Source: Acidobacteriota bacterium
GTDB lineage: Bacteria > Acidobacteriota > Thermoanaerobaculia > Multivoradales > Multivoraceae
DNA length: 43,023 nucleotides
Reading direction: 5' to 3'
Assembly (NCBI GenBank): GCA_026707325.1
Contig: JAPOXA010000035.1
Location: 1 to 43,023, forward strand
Part shown: piece by piece, positions 15,306-23,914 of the stretch
How positions within the stretch are numbered: the stretch's first letter is position 1
Layout of the letters: every line of letters starts with the position of its first letter
Notes under the pieces: model-generated
Databases searched by the model: none
The model's input: the letters and a program-made list of their open reading frames with translations, nothing else
What the model was told of the DNA's origin: nothing
Position numbers and translations under genes: made by a program

Positions 15306-17123
15306 ATGAGCGAGCGGCGGCGGCGAAGCCCATTCGGCACGGTTCTCGGTCTGAGCCTCGCCTTGGGGGCGGCCGCGCCGGCCCAGGAGCAGGAGCCGCC
15401 GGGACGTGCCGGTGGCGGGGACGCGGACGGCGTGGCCAACGTCGTGCTGAAGGCGGTCGCCTATCGCACGGTTTCCGCCGACGTGACCCTCGCAGCCAGG
15501 AACGCGGACGGCGTCGAGCAGGAGTTGCCCGTGATCAGCGGTCGGCCATTCCAGGTGTTTCTGTTCGAGCCCGGGCCGTGGACGGTGCGGCCGGCGTCCG
15601 GCAGCGGATTCTGGGGTCGTGAGGTCTACATCGGCCCCGAGCTGGCGCCGGAGGTTCCAGACGAGCCGCAGCCGGAGGGCGGCGGCAGTGAGCCGCCGGC
15701 GCCCTCGGTCGTGCCGGTGTTTGAAGTGCCGGTCTTCCCGGCGGTCGCCGTATCGGGGCGCGTGGTCGGTCCTCGGCGACCGGCGTCCGAAGTCTCGATC
15801 CTCCTCGGCGATGTCGATCCGGAACGGATGGATCCGCGGTTCAGCCTGAAGGGATCGAGGATTCGCTGCCCGGTGGCGGCCGACGGTCGCTGGTCCTGCG
15901 ACCTGCCGGGCACGCTGGCCCACCTGGTGTTCTGGTTGCCCGGACACTCGCCGGAGTACCGCTGGGAGACGCCGCTGTTCGGCCGGCGGCAGCTTCGCCT
16001 GGGCGACCAGCGGCTCGTCCCCGGCGCCAGTCTCGCCGGTTTCGTCGCCGCGGGGCAGGGTTTCAGGGAACTGATCGAGCGCTGCGTCGTCCACGTCGCG
16101 AAGGCCGACCCGGCGTTCTGGACGACCGGACTCGAGGACGTGCTGGCGACAGTGGACGTGGCCCGGGACGGTTTCTTCCAGGCACCGGGCCTGGGCCCCG
16201 GCCATCACTGGATTCAGGTGGATTGCGACGGCAGGGTGGCCGCGCGCGCGGGCCCCTACACGCTCGAGCGAAACGCCGAGACGTTTCCCAGGAAGCGGCT
16301 TTCGCTGACGCGAAGTCACCTCCTGGAACTCTCCGTGCTCCCCGCGGATTCGCCCTACGACAGCCACTGGGTGGCCCGATTGAAGCAGATCGAGCCCGAG
16401 GACCGAGTCGAGTTCTGGCGCCAGTACCGCCCCGGGGACTATCCCCAGCAGAGGGCGGTGGTCGAGGGCGGCCGCGTCCAGTTCCACGTGCCGGGAAACG
16501 GTGCCTTCAGCGTGGAGATCACGGACGAGGCGGGCGGGCGGTTCGGAGGACTGGACTACCTCGAGGTCGTGAACGATCTGACCGCGACGGTCGAGCTCGA
16601 CCTCGTGCCGGTCGTGGGGCGTCTGATGCTGGACGACGTGCCGGTGCCCGGGCTCGTCTTCTTCGGTGGTCGCCAGACTTCGCCGGACCTGACCTTGCGG
16701 AGCGACAACGAGGGCTGGTTCCGGGGCGCGTTGCCGGGGCGGGAAGGCTGGCGGGTCGACGTCGTGGCGCCGGACTACGAGGTGATCCAGTTCTTCCACA
16801 ACATCGACGTGCCGGCGGACGAGCCGCTGGTCCTGGAGCTGGCCGACACCGTGGTTCAGGGCCGCGTGCTGAGCGCGTCCTCGGGTCAGCCGGCGGAGCG
16901 CGTCATCGTCCGCTTCGAGTCCGCGGACGGGCAGCTCGTTCACCAGGCGACCTCTGGTGAGGACGGCTCCTACTCCGCTCGCGGCGTTCCGCCAGGCTGG
17001 GTGAGGATCTCGGCCCAGCGTTTGACGCTGACCCGCTGGGAGGTAAGTGAGGCGTTCGAGACGACTCTGAATCCCCGGCAGTCTCTGACGGTGGACCTCG
17101 TGTTGCGGGAGCGGATGGAGTAG
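15306..17123 (+). CDS. Large secreted protein with carboxypeptidase-regulatory-like domains
   Basis: A 605-aa protein with an N-terminal signal (FGTVLGLSLALGAAAPAQ). The C-terminal part (about residues 510-600) reads as a carboxypeptidase-regulatory-like / CarboxypepD_reg-type beta-sandwich: VVQGRVLSASSGQPAERVIV, then TSGEDGSYSARGVPPGWV. An earlier similar module is near residue 140 (VAVSGRVVGPRRPASEVSILL). A proline/glutamate-rich linker lies near residues 110-135. I do not recognise a catalytic domain. It is probably an envelope or extracellular binding protein. It starts 14 bp after the methionine aminopeptidase stop, so it may be in the same operon, and it is followed closely by the CoA-transferase gene. 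Confidence 0.75.
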   Translation: MSERRRRSPFGTVLGLSLALGAAAPAQEQEPPGRAGGGDADGVANVVLKAVAYRTVSADVTLAARNADGVEQELPVISGRPFQVFLFEPGPWTVRPASGSGFWGREVYIGPELAPEVPDEPQPEGGGSEPPAPSVVPVFEVPVFPAVAVSGRVVGPRRPASEVSILLGDVDPERMDPRFSLKGSRIRCPVAADGRWSCDLPGTLAHLVFWLPGHSPEYRWETPLFGRRQLRLGDQRLVPGASLAGFVAAGQGFRELIERCVVHVAKADPAFWTTGLEDVLATVDVARDGFFQAPGLGPGHHWIQVDCDGRVAARAGPYTLERNAETFPRKRLSLTRSHLLELSVLPADSPYDSHWVARLKQIEPEDRVEFWRQYRPGDYPQQRAVVEGGRVQFHVPGNGAFSVEITDEAGGRFGGLDYLEVVNDLTATVELDLVPVVGRLMLDDVPVPGLVFFGGRQTSPDLTLRSDNEGWFRGALPGREGWRVDVVAPDYEVIQFFHNIDVPADEPLVLELADTVVQGRVLSASSGQPAERVIVRFESADGQLVHQATSGEDGSYSARGVPPGWVRISAQRLTLTRWEVSEAFETTLNPRQSLTVDLVLRERME

Positions 17124-17141
17124 CTGGTACCCTGCGCCGCC

Positions 17142-18323
17142 ATGGGTCCGCTCGACGGCTTGCGGGTGATCGAACTGGCGACGATGGTCTCGGGGCCGAT
17201 CGCCACCATGCTGCTGGCGGACCAGGGCGCCGAAGTGATCAAGGTCGAAGCGCCCCCGGGCGGCGACATCATGCGCCGGCTGGGACCCCAGCGCGGCGGC
17301 GTCACGGCCGGGTTCGCGACGATCAACCGGGGCAAGCGGTCCCTCGTCCTCGACCTGAAGCAGGAACGCGGCATCGGGATCCTGCTCGACCTCGTCGGCA
17401 CCGCCGACGTCTTCGTCCAGAACTTCCGCCCCGGCGTGGTCGACAAGCTGGGGCTGGGCGCCGAGCGCTTGCGCGAGTTGAATCCTCGTCTCGTCTACGT
17501 CTCGATCAGCGGCTTCGGACAGGAAGGACCGTACGCCCAGAAGCGCGTCTACGACCCGATCATCCAGGCCCTGTCGGGATTCGCGGACATCCAGGCCGAT
17601 CGGGTCACGGGCGAGCCGAAGATGGTGAGGACGATCATCCCGGACAAGGTGACCGGCTTGACCGCGGCCCAGGCGATCACGGCGGCGCTGCTGGCCCGCG
17701 AACGGACGGGCGAGGGCCAGCATCTCGAGCTCGCGATGCTTGACGCGACGATCTCCTTCACCTGGCCCGAGGGCTTCGTGCGCCAGATCCTGGTCGGCGG
17801 CGAGGTCGCGCATGGCCGGCCCGGGTCGACCAGCGACCTGATCTACCAGACCGCCGACGGCTACATTACGGCGTCCACCATCTCTGACGCCGAGTGGGAG
17901 GGCATGGCGCGGGCCACCGGTCATCTCGAGTGGCTGGAGGACGAGCGGTACAACACGGCGGCGGGGCGGATCTCGAACGCGGACTCGCGCCTGGGCATGG
18001 TCGGCGACGTCATGCGGCAACGCACCTCCGCGGAGTGGATCGCCGCGCTCGAAGCGGAGGACGTGCCCTGTGCGCCGATCCTGACCCGCAACGAGGTGCT
18101 GACCGATCCGCAGGTGGTCGAGAACGAGTTGCTGCGGGAAGTCGATCATCCGCAGGTCGGCCGCATGAGGGTGCCTCGTCCGGCGGCGAAGTTCTCGGGT
18201 ACGCCGCCGGCGCCGGTTGCGCCGTCGCCGGCCCTCGGCGAGGGCGCCGACGGCCTGCTGGGGGGGTTGGGCATGACGGCCGCCGAGATCGACGAACTGC
18301 GCCGGCTGAAGATCGTCGGTTGA
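17142..18323 (+). CDS. CaiB/BaiF-family CoA-transferase (class III)
   Basis: A 393-aa class III CoA-transferase. Hallmarks are LDGLRVIELATMVSGPIATM, ADQGAEVIKVEAPPGGD, NRGKRSLVLDLK, FVQNFRPGVVDKLGLG, and the catalytic aspartate D168 in IIPDKVTGLTAAQAIT. These enzymes move CoA between carboxylic acids through an aspartyl-CoA anhydride. The acid pair cannot be named from sequence; formyl-CoA, carnitine, bile-acid and succinyl-CoA types share these motifs. The C-terminal VDHPQVGRMRVPRPAAKFSGTP region is typical. Length is normal and no defects are seen. Confidence 0.93.
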   Translation: MGPLDGLRVIELATMVSGPIATMLLADQGAEVIKVEAPPGGDIMRRLGPQRGGVTAGFATINRGKRSLVLDLKQERGIGILLDLVGTADVFVQNFRPGVVDKLGLGAERLRELNPRLVYVSISGFGQEGPYAQKRVYDPIIQALSGFADIQADRVTGEPKMVRTIIPDKVTGLTAAQAITAALLARERTGEGQHLELAMLDATISFTWPEGFVRQILVGGEVAHGRPGSTSDLIYQTADGYITASTISDAEWEGMARATGHLEWLEDERYNTAAGRISNADSRLGMVGDVMRQRTSAEWIAALEAEDVPCAPILTRNEVLTDPQVVENELLREVDHPQVGRMRVPRPAAKFSGTPPAPVAPSPALGEGADGLLGGLGMTAAEIDELRRLKIVG

Positions 18324-18400
18324 GTCGGTCCGGGCAGCGTTCCGCGGGCGGTCGGAAGGGTCTGGAAGGGGCTGGCCGGCGGGGATAAAGTGCCCCGGTC

Positions 18401-19378
18401 GTGCGCTGGCTGCACTACTACCTCCGTCTGCTGGCCGCGGCGTCCCTGCTGCTGATCGCGGCCGGCGGCCTGGTCACGAGCACCGACTCGGGACTCGCCG
18501 TTCCCGACTGGCCGAACACGTACGGCTACTTCATGTTCGCCTTCCCGTTCTCGAAGATGGTGGGCGGCATCCTCTACGAGCACGGCCACCGCCTGATCGC
18601 GAGCGTGGTCGGCCTGATGACGATCGGTCTGGCGGTGTGGGCCTCCCGCGTCGAGACCCGCGCCTGGGTGCGTCGACTGGCCTGGACGGCGCTCGCCGCG
18701 GTCATCGCTCAGGGACTGCTCGGCGGCATCACCGTGATCTACCTGCTGCCGAAACCGATCTCGATCAGCCATGCCGGTCTGGCCCAGCTCTTCTTCGCTC
18801 TGGTCGTGAGCCTGGGCATCTTCACGTCGCCGGGCTGGCGAAGGGGCTTCGGGCGGTCGGAACCGCTGGACGACCCGCTGCTGGCCCGGCTCGCACTGGC
18901 CGTTCCGGTGCTCGTGTACGTCCAGATCCTCCTTGGCGCGACGATGCGTCACAACGACGCCGGGCTCGCCATCCCGGACTTCCCGCTGGCCTTCGGGCGG
19001 CTGCTCCCGCCCGAGTGGAGCCTGGGCATTGCCCTCCACTTCGCGCATCGACTGGGCGCTGTAGCCGTGACCGTCGCGGCGGTGGCCCTGATCGTGCGCG
19101 TCCTCAGGGTTCATCGGCACCGGCCGGAGCTCGCCCGCGCGGCGCTGCTGCTGGGGACGGTGCTGCTGGCTCAGGTCGGCCTCGGCGCATGGACCGTCTG
19201 GAGCGGCCTGCAACCGCACGTCAACACCGCACACGTGGCGACCGGCGGCCTGCTCTGGGTCGTCTCGGTGGCGCTGGCGTTGCGGGTGCACCGCGCCTGG
19301 TTCGGCGACGCTTCGTCCATCCGGGCTACTCGCTTCGCGACGAGCACCGGTGACGCCCCCGGGCGGGTCCCTGCGTGA
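18401..19378 (+). CDS. ctaA: Heme A synthase (COX15/CtaA family)
   Basis: A 325-aa membrane protein with about eight helices in two homologous halves. It oxidises the C8 methyl of heme O to give heme A for cytochrome c oxidase. Half 1 has GGLVTSTDSGLAVPDWPNTYG and the heme-ligand region YEHGHRLIASVVG; half 2 has HNDAGLAIPDFPLAFG and FAHRLGAVAVTV, with a further histidine in QPHVNTAHVATGG. It starts with GTG. Its stop overlaps the GTG of the heme O synthase gene by 4 bp, which couples the two successive steps of heme A synthesis. No oxidase subunit gene is in the window. Confidence 0.93.
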   Translation: MRWLHYYLRLLAAASLLLIAAGGLVTSTDSGLAVPDWPNTYGYFMFAFPFSKMVGGILYEHGHRLIASVVGLMTIGLAVWASRVETRAWVRRLAWTALAAVIAQGLLGGITVIYLLPKPISISHAGLAQLFFALVVSLGIFTSPGWRRGFGRSEPLDDPLLARLALAVPVLVYVQILLGATMRHNDAGLAIPDFPLAFGRLLPPEWSLGIALHFAHRLGAVAVTVAAVALIVRVLRVHRHRPELARAALLLGTVLLAQVGLGAWTVWSGLQPHVNTAHVATGGLLWVVSVALALRVHRAWFGDASSIRATRFATSTGDAPGRVPA

Positions 19379-20262
19379 CGCTCCTCGCCGCGGAAGCGAC
19401 ACGGCCGAACCGTGCCGCCCTGTGGCTGGCACTGGCCAAGCCGCGGCTCAATGCCCTGGCCGTTGCCACCGTCGGCATCGGCTACTACCTCGGAGCCGGC
19501 GCGCTCGAGCTGGGAGTGCTCCTCTCCGTCCTGATCGGCTCCGGTCTCGTCGCCGCCGCCGGCGCCGCGTTCAACCAGGTCGCGGAGCGCGACCTCGACG
19601 CCCTGATGATCCGGACCCGCTCCCGGCCCCTGCCCCTGGGCGGCATCTCGCCGGCGGCGGGCCAGCTATTCGCCACCGTTCTGAGCATCGCGGGTCTCAT
19701 CGTCCTTGCCCTCGGCGCCAACCCGCTCTCCGCAGTCGTGGCGGTGGCGACCCTCGTCAGCTACGCCTGGATCTACACGCCGCTCAAGCGCAGAACGTCG
19801 TTGGCCGTCCTCGTCGGCGCGGTGCCCGGCGCCCTGCCGCCGGTCATCGGTTGGGTCGCCGCGACCGGCGCCCTGACCGTCGAGGCCTGGCTTCTCTTCG
19901 GCATCGTCTTCGCCTGGCAGCTCCCGCACTTCCACTCGCTGGCCTGGCTCCACCGCGACGACTACGCCCGAGCGGGCTTCAAGATGCTGGCGGTGGACGA
20001 TCCGACGGGGCGCCGCACTGCGACTCACTCCCTCGTCTGGGCCCTCGTGCTTGCCGTCCTGTGTCTTCTCGGGGCCGCCGTCGGCCTCACACCCGCGGCC
20101 TTCGCCGTCGCGGCCGCCGCCTTCAGCGGCGCCTTCGCTCTACTCGCCGCACGGTTCGCCTTCGACCGCAGCCCCGCCCGCGCACGGATCCTCTTCCTCG
20201 GTTCCCTCATCGTGCTGCCGCTGATCTGGATCGCCGTGGTCGCGGGCCACGCGACCCTGTAG
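19375..20262 (+). CDS. ctaB: Protoheme IX farnesyltransferase (heme O synthase)
   Basis: A 295-aa UbiA-superfamily prenyltransferase that attaches a farnesyl group to heme B to give heme O. The first aspartate-rich motif is present (FNQVAERDLDALMIRTRSRP), as is the second region typical of this family (FAWQLPHFHSLAWLHRDDYARAGFKML). About nine hydrophobic helices are visible. It begins with a GTG that overlaps the ctaA stop (GTGA), so both proteins are made in a coupled way. Its 3' end is only 5 bp from the convergent vapC gene. Confidence 0.95.
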   Translation: MTLLAAEATRPNRAALWLALAKPRLNALAVATVGIGYYLGAGALELGVLLSVLIGSGLVAAAGAAFNQVAERDLDALMIRTRSRPLPLGGISPAAGQLFATVLSIAGLIVLALGANPLSAVVAVATLVSYAWIYTPLKRRTSLAVLVGAVPGALPPVIGWVAATGALTVEAWLLFGIVFAWQLPHFHSLAWLHRDDYARAGFKMLAVDDPTGRRTATHSLVWALVLAVLCLLGAAVGLTPAAFAVAAAAFSGAFALLAARFAFDRSPARARILFLGSLIVLPLIWIAVVAGHATL

Positions 20263-20266
20263 CGGG

Positions 20267-20704
20267 CTATCTCAGCAGCACGATGCGGTTGTCGCCAGCT
20301 CCCGGCACCGCGCCAGTCGGAATCGAGTCGTCGAAGGTGGTCAGGACGCCGTCGTTGTGAACAGCCAACGCGAGGAGATAGACGTCCGTGATCTGGCGGT
20401 AGCCGCGAAGAGCGCCGGCGGTGAAGTGCTCCTGGTCGCGGAGCGACAGCGAGTCAGGCCAGAAGACGTGATCGTCGGACTCGTGGCAAGAGCGTCGCAG
20501 ACGCTCGGCCGTTTCGGCGACGGTGGTCCGGCGGCCGGGATACCTGGGGCTGGAGACGATGCGAACGAAGCCGTTCTCGGTCAATGGACAAGTGGCCCAA
20601 AGGCCGCGCCCGGTGCTCTCGAACCAGTCGTGTGCTGTCTCGTAGTGGATGTGCTCCGTGTCGAATAATGCGATCAGCACGTTGACGTCGAGCAGCGCCG
20701 TCAA
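20267..20704 (-). CDS. vapC: VapC-type PIN-domain toxin (second module)
   Basis: A 145-aa PIN-domain ribonuclease of the longer VapC type (LLDVNVLIALFD, HYETAHDWFE, CPLTENGFVRIVS). Acidic residues are D6, E43, D107 (ITDVYLLALAV) and D125 (TTFDDSI). It is unrelated in detail to the VapC at 1368. The ATG overlaps the antitoxin stop by 4 bp. The module is wedged between the ends of ctaB and a CoA-transferase gene. Its RNA target is unknown. Confidence 0.9.
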   Translation of the reverse strand: MTALLDVNVLIALFDTEHIHYETAHDWFESTGRGLWATCPLTENGFVRIVSSPRYPGRRTTVAETAERLRRSCHESDDHVFWPDSLSLRDQEHFTAGALRGYRQITDVYLLALAVHNDGVLTTFDDSIPTGAVPGAGDNRIVLLR

Positions 20705-20931
20705 GGTTCCTCGTCCCGAAGAGCGTTGACCACCTCGAGCGAGACAGGTCGGGCGCCTTCACGCGGCGGCAGGAGATGTATGCCGTTTCTCGTCACGGTT
20801 CGATCTTCTTTGGGCTTGAGCCCTCTTCTGACCAGCTCCGAAACGACCTGACCCATGGGTACGCCACGCTGCGCGGCGAGTTCCTTGGCAGCCCAGAGGA
20901 CGTCTTCGGCGAGGTTCAACGTGGTACGCAT
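20701..20931 (-). CDS. vapB: Ribbon-helix-helix type antitoxin (second module)
   Basis: A 76-aa protein. It starts with a ribbon-helix-helix-like strand and helices (MRTTLNLAEDVLWAAKELAA, then GVPMGQVVSELVRRGL), the DNA-binding part. The C-terminal tail (GIHLLPPREGARPVSLEVVN) should wrap around the toxin. I chose ATG 20931 because it begins the RHH strand directly; in-frame GTG 20952 and ATG 20949 would add a few residues read from the tandem repeat at 20939-20959. The 4-bp overlap with vapC is conserved in such modules. Confidence 0.85.
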   Translation of the reverse strand: MRTTLNLAEDVLWAAKELAAQRGVPMGQVVSELVRRGLKPKEDRTVTRNGIHLLPPREGARPVSLEVVNALRDEEP

Positions 20932-20938
20932 GACGCGA

Positions 20939-20959
20939 GCATCACGCATCACGCATCAG
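20939..20959 (-). promoter_or_regulatory. Three 7-bp tandem repeats just upstream of the antitoxin start
   Basis: On the minus strand the repeats read TGATGCG, TGATGCG, TGATGCT, starting 8 nt before the proposed antitoxin ATG. They contain the TGA stop of the CoA-transferase gene (20956-20958). They could be operator half-sites for autoregulation by the antitoxin, or a slipped-strand tandem repeat; both are inference. Confidence 0.35.
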
Positions 20960-22086
20960 ATGTCAACCGAGAACTCGGCTCGGATCGCGGCGCCGTGTTC
21001 ATCGAGCTCGGGAACCGGCGGCAGGCGTCTTCCCGGGTCGTTGGGAGCGGCAGCGGGTGCGACCATGTCGATCTCGGTGCCGTCGGGAAGAGGTTGCCTT
21101 GCCCGGCGGAGTTGTGGGTGTCGTGACAGGGCGGCCACGTCGTTCAGGAAGCCGTAGGCGATGCGCGCCTGGTTCAGCGCGGCCTTGATCGAGGCCCGGT
21201 CGTGGCGCAGGAAGACAGCACGGATCGCGCCTTCTACGGTGTCGCGGGCGTTGGCGCGGTCCACGTTCCGGGGGTAGGCCTCGGCCAGCTCCGGCTGGTC
21301 GAGAACCTCGTTGCACAGTCGTGCGAACTCACGGTTGTTCTGAACACCGATCAGGACGGAGTCGCCGTCACCGAGCTCGAACAGGCCGTAGGGCACGATC
21401 GTCGGATGGCCGAGGCCGACGCGTGGCCAGTCGAGACCCTGCTGTTCGAAGCGCAGCAGAGGCACGGCCATCCAGTCGGCCATCGTGTGGAAGAGGGTGG
21501 CCTCGACGTTGCGGCCGGCGCCGGTGCTCTCGCGATCGATCAGGGCTTCGAGGATGGCGGAGTAGGCGTAGATCCCGGTCGCGAAGTCGCAGATCGACAC
21601 GCCGACCCGGCCGGGCTCCTCCGGTGAACCGGTGATCGATGCGACGCCGCTCTCGGCCTGAACCAGGAGGTCGTAGGCGCGCATCGACCGGTAGGGTCCC
21701 TCCTCGCCGTAGCCCGAGATGTCGCAGGTGATCAGTTGCGGATGACGCTTGCCGAGGTCCTTCGACCCGAAGCCCGCGCGCGCGGCGGCGCCCGGAGCCA
21801 GGTTCTGGATGAACACGTCCGCACGCTCGACCATCCGTTCGAGCAGAGTCCGGTCCTCTGCGTCCTTGATGTCGAGCACGATGGACTCCTTGCCGCGGTT
21901 CAGCCATGCGAAATAGGCCGAAACGCCGCCGGCGCCGTCGTAGCCGCGGGCGAAGTCGCCGCCCTCGCGCTCGACCTTGATCACCCGCGCTCCGGCGTCG
22001 GCGAGCCTGCACGCGGCCAGCGGCGCCGCCACCGCCTGCTCGATGGAAACGACCAGCGTGCCGTCGAGAGGTCGCGAGGCGGTCAC
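20956..22086 (-). CDS. CaiB/BaiF-family CoA-transferase (second paralogue)
   Basis: A 376-aa class III CoA-transferase. It has LDGTLVVSIEQAVAAPLAAC, ADAGARVIKVEREGGDFARG, LNRGKESIVLDIKD, FIQNLAPGAA and the catalytic aspartate D167 in VSICDFATGIYAY. The VEREGGDFARGYD and SAYFAWLNRGKES details place it in a subgroup different from the enzyme at 17142. I recall such forms in the mesaconyl-CoA or succinyl-CoA-transferase neighbourhood, but I would not assign a substrate. It begins 4 bp after the Nudix gene stop. It is the last metabolic gene of a three-gene unit with the Nudix hydrolase and an LLM-type oxidoreductase. Confidence 0.92.
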   Translation of the reverse strand: MTASRPLDGTLVVSIEQAVAAPLAACRLADAGARVIKVEREGGDFARGYDGAGGVSAYFAWLNRGKESIVLDIKDAEDRTLLERMVERADVFIQNLAPGAAARAGFGSKDLGKRHPQLITCDISGYGEEGPYRSMRAYDLLVQAESGVASITGSPEEPGRVGVSICDFATGIYAYSAILEALIDRESTGAGRNVEATLFHTMADWMAVPLLRFEQQGLDWPRVGLGHPTIVPYGLFELGDGDSVLIGVQNNREFARLCNEVLDQPELAEAYPRNVDRANARDTVEGAIRAVFLRHDRASIKAALNQARIAYGFLNDVAALSRHPQLRRARQPLPDGTEIDMVAPAAAPNDPGRRLPPVPELDEHGAAIRAEFSVDI

Positions 22087-22090
22087 GGCG

Positions 22091-22771
22091 TCAGCGCCAG
22101 GCGAAGACCGGCTGCTCGTAGTGGGCCACGCGGACGTCGTTGCCGCGGAGCACGACCTCGAGCATCTGGTAGACGATCGCCGCCGTCGGCGAGTGGACGA
22201 GGCCGCCCCGGATGGGCATGGAGAGCACGGGATTCTCGCTCTCCGGTATCTCCCGCAGCACCGGCACGTCCGGACGGTCCAGGTCGATCAGGGGGATGCG
22301 GTAAGCCCTGTAGACCTCGGCCGGATTCGGCTCGAGCTCGCGATAGTCGTCGCACCAGAAGACGACCGGCGTGATGACGAAGCCGGAGCGGGTGCCGAAG
22401 TCGTCGAGTCGTCCGAGGACGGCAGAGGAGTCGAGGTCCAGGCCCACCTCTTCGTGGAGTTCGCGGAGCGCCGCCTGCTCCGGTGTCTCCGCCTCGTCGA
22501 TCCGGCCGCCCGGGAGGGCCCACTGGCCGCGGTGCCGCCGCAGCCGGAGCGACCTCCGCGTGAGCAGGAAGCAACCGCGGCCGCCCTGGTCGGGCAGCAG
22601 CGTCACGGCGACCGCGGCGTGCGCGTTGGCCGGCGCCGCGCCGGTGTGGCCGGAAGCCTCCGCTGCCCGCGCCGCGGCGGCTTCCGGGTCGAGCGCGCGT
22701 TGCTCGAAGCGTCCCAGGTTCCGCTCGGCGTGCGCGAGAAGTTCCGTGCCGTGCCGTGCCGGAAAGCTCAT
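22091..22771 (-). CDS. Nudix hydrolase, probable coenzyme A pyrophosphatase (NudL-like)
   Basis: A 226-aa protein with the Nudix box GGRIDEAETPEQAALREL followed by HEEVGL, matching GX5EX7REUXEEXGU. The preceding LLTRRSLRLRRHRGQWALPG is what I recall as the UPF0035 signature of CoA pyrophosphatases. Such enzymes split CoA or its oxidised and acyl forms into 3',5'-ADP and (acyl)phosphopantetheine. Its ATG overlaps the stop of the LLM oxidoreductase gene by 4 bp. The CoA-transferase gene begins 4 nt after its stop, which fits a CoA-linked role for the unit. Confidence 0.9.
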   Translation of the reverse strand: MSFPARHGTELLAHAERNLGRFEQRALDPEAAAARAAEASGHTGAAPANAHAAVAVTLLPDQGGRGCFLLTRRSLRLRRHRGQWALPGGRIDEAETPEQAALRELHEEVGLDLDSSAVLGRLDDFGTRSGFVITPVVFWCDDYRELEPNPAEVYRAYRIPLIDLDRPDVPVLREIPESENPVLSMPIRGGLVHSPTAAIVYQMLEVVLRGNDVRVAHYEQPVFAWR

Positions 22772-23823
22772 CCTCCGGCGGGAGCCTCCTCGCGGACCAG
22801 CTCCAGGAACCGGCCCAGGGTGTCGAGCCGCTCGCGGACGGTGCCCCCGGCGGGGTTGAGGCGCAGGGTCGTCACGCCGGCGTTCCGGTAGGCGCGAATG
22901 CGCTCTCGCACGCGGGCTTCGTCGCCGATCAGGGTGTTGCCCAGCACCATCTCGTCGGGAACCCGCGCCGCGGCTTCCTCCCGCTTGCCGGAGATCCAGA
23001 GAGCCTGCACTTCGCGGGCGGTCTCGATGAAGCCGGCGCGGCGGTAGGCGTCGTTGTAGAAGTTCGTCTGCGCCGAGCCCATCGCGCCCAGGGTGAAGGC
23101 CATCGCCGGTTTGCGGCGGGCGGCCATCCTTTCCAGGTCGTCGCCGAATTCCACGTCGCCGCCGACCTGGACGTCGATGTCTCCGAACGACCTGCCGGCG
23201 CGCTCCGCGCCGGCGCGCATCAACGGGAAGAAAGCGTCCGTGTGCTCCGGAATGAAGGACGTGCCGAGCCAGCCGTCGGCGACCTCGCCCGTGTACTCCA
23301 GCGACTTCGGACCGAGGGTGGCCAGGTAGATCGGCAGTTCGGGCCGGGGCGGCTGCGACATCCGGATCGCCTTGCCCTCGCCTCCCGGCCGGGGCAGCGT
23401 GTAGTGCCTGCCGTCGTACGCGATCTTCTCGCCCGACAGCGCGATCTTCAGGATGTCGACGTACTCCCGCAGGCGGCCCAGCGGCATGGCGAAGGGCACG
23501 CCGTGGAGGCCTTCGACCACCTGCGGGCCGCTGACGCCGAGACCGAGCACGAAGCGGTCCTTCGAGATCGACGCCAGCGACATCGCTGTCATCGCGGTCA
23601 TCGATGGCGCTCGCGCTGAGATCTGCATGATGCCGGTGCCGAGGCGGACCCGCTCGGTCCGCCCGGCGAGAAAGGCGAGCGGAGTCACCGCGTCGGTGCC
23701 CCAGGCCTCCGCCGACCAGACGTCGTCGATGCCCATGCGGTCCGCCTCGACGACGTACTCCGCGAGGGCGTCCCAGTTCGTTCCGGAGGCGTACGCGCTC
23801 CCTATGCCGATCGCTGTCCGCAT
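22768..23823 (-). CDS. LLM-class flavin/F420-dependent oxidoreductase
   Basis: A 351-aa TIM-barrel protein of the luciferase-like monooxygenase superfamily. The N-terminus (AIGIGSAYASGTNWDALAEY, ADRMGIDDVWSAEAWGTDAV, ERVRLGTGIMQISARAPSMT, RFVLGLGVSGPQVVEGLHG) is typical of the F420-dependent subgroup. Substrate and cofactor (F420 or FMN) are not certain from sequence; F420-type members are common in Acidobacteriota as well as actinobacteria. It is first in a unit with the Nudix and CoA-transferase genes (4-bp overlap with the former). Length is normal. Confidence 0.9.
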   Translation of the reverse strand: MRTAIGIGSAYASGTNWDALAEYVVEADRMGIDDVWSAEAWGTDAVTPLAFLAGRTERVRLGTGIMQISARAPSMTAMTAMSLASISKDRFVLGLGVSGPQVVEGLHGVPFAMPLGRLREYVDILKIALSGEKIAYDGRHYTLPRPGGEGKAIRMSQPPRPELPIYLATLGPKSLEYTGEVADGWLGTSFIPEHTDAFFPLMRAGAERAGRSFGDIDVQVGGDVEFGDDLERMAARRKPAMAFTLGAMGSAQTNFYNDAYRRAGFIETAREVQALWISGKREEAAARVPDEMVLGNTLIGDEARVRERIRAYRNAGVTTLRLNPAGGTVRERLDTLGRFLELVREEAPAGG

Positions 23824-23914
23824 TCTTGATTGCTCCTGCTTCCTCGCAGTCCGCGTCGGCGCAGCCCGACGCCGGACCGGTTCGTTCTCGTTCGTTGGCG
23901 TGCGTGAGGTCCGG

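Noticed and set aside
14844..18149. Very long open frame on the minus strand opposite map, the secreted protein gene and a CoA-transferase gene (similar ones at 6802-8646 + and 3684-5318 +)
   Set aside because: Antisense to genes with clear family motifs; the translations are low-complexity R/H/V-rich and show no recognisable domain, as expected for shadows in high-GC coding sequence.
18401..20262. ctaA-ctaB as part of a cytochrome oxidase operon
   Set aside because: Neighbouring genes are a CoA-transferase and a toxin-antitoxin module; no oxidase subunit is in the window.
20939..20959. Tandem 7-bp repeats as a CRISPR array or origin iterons
   Set aside because: Units are 7 bp without spacers and only three in number; no replication gene is nearby.
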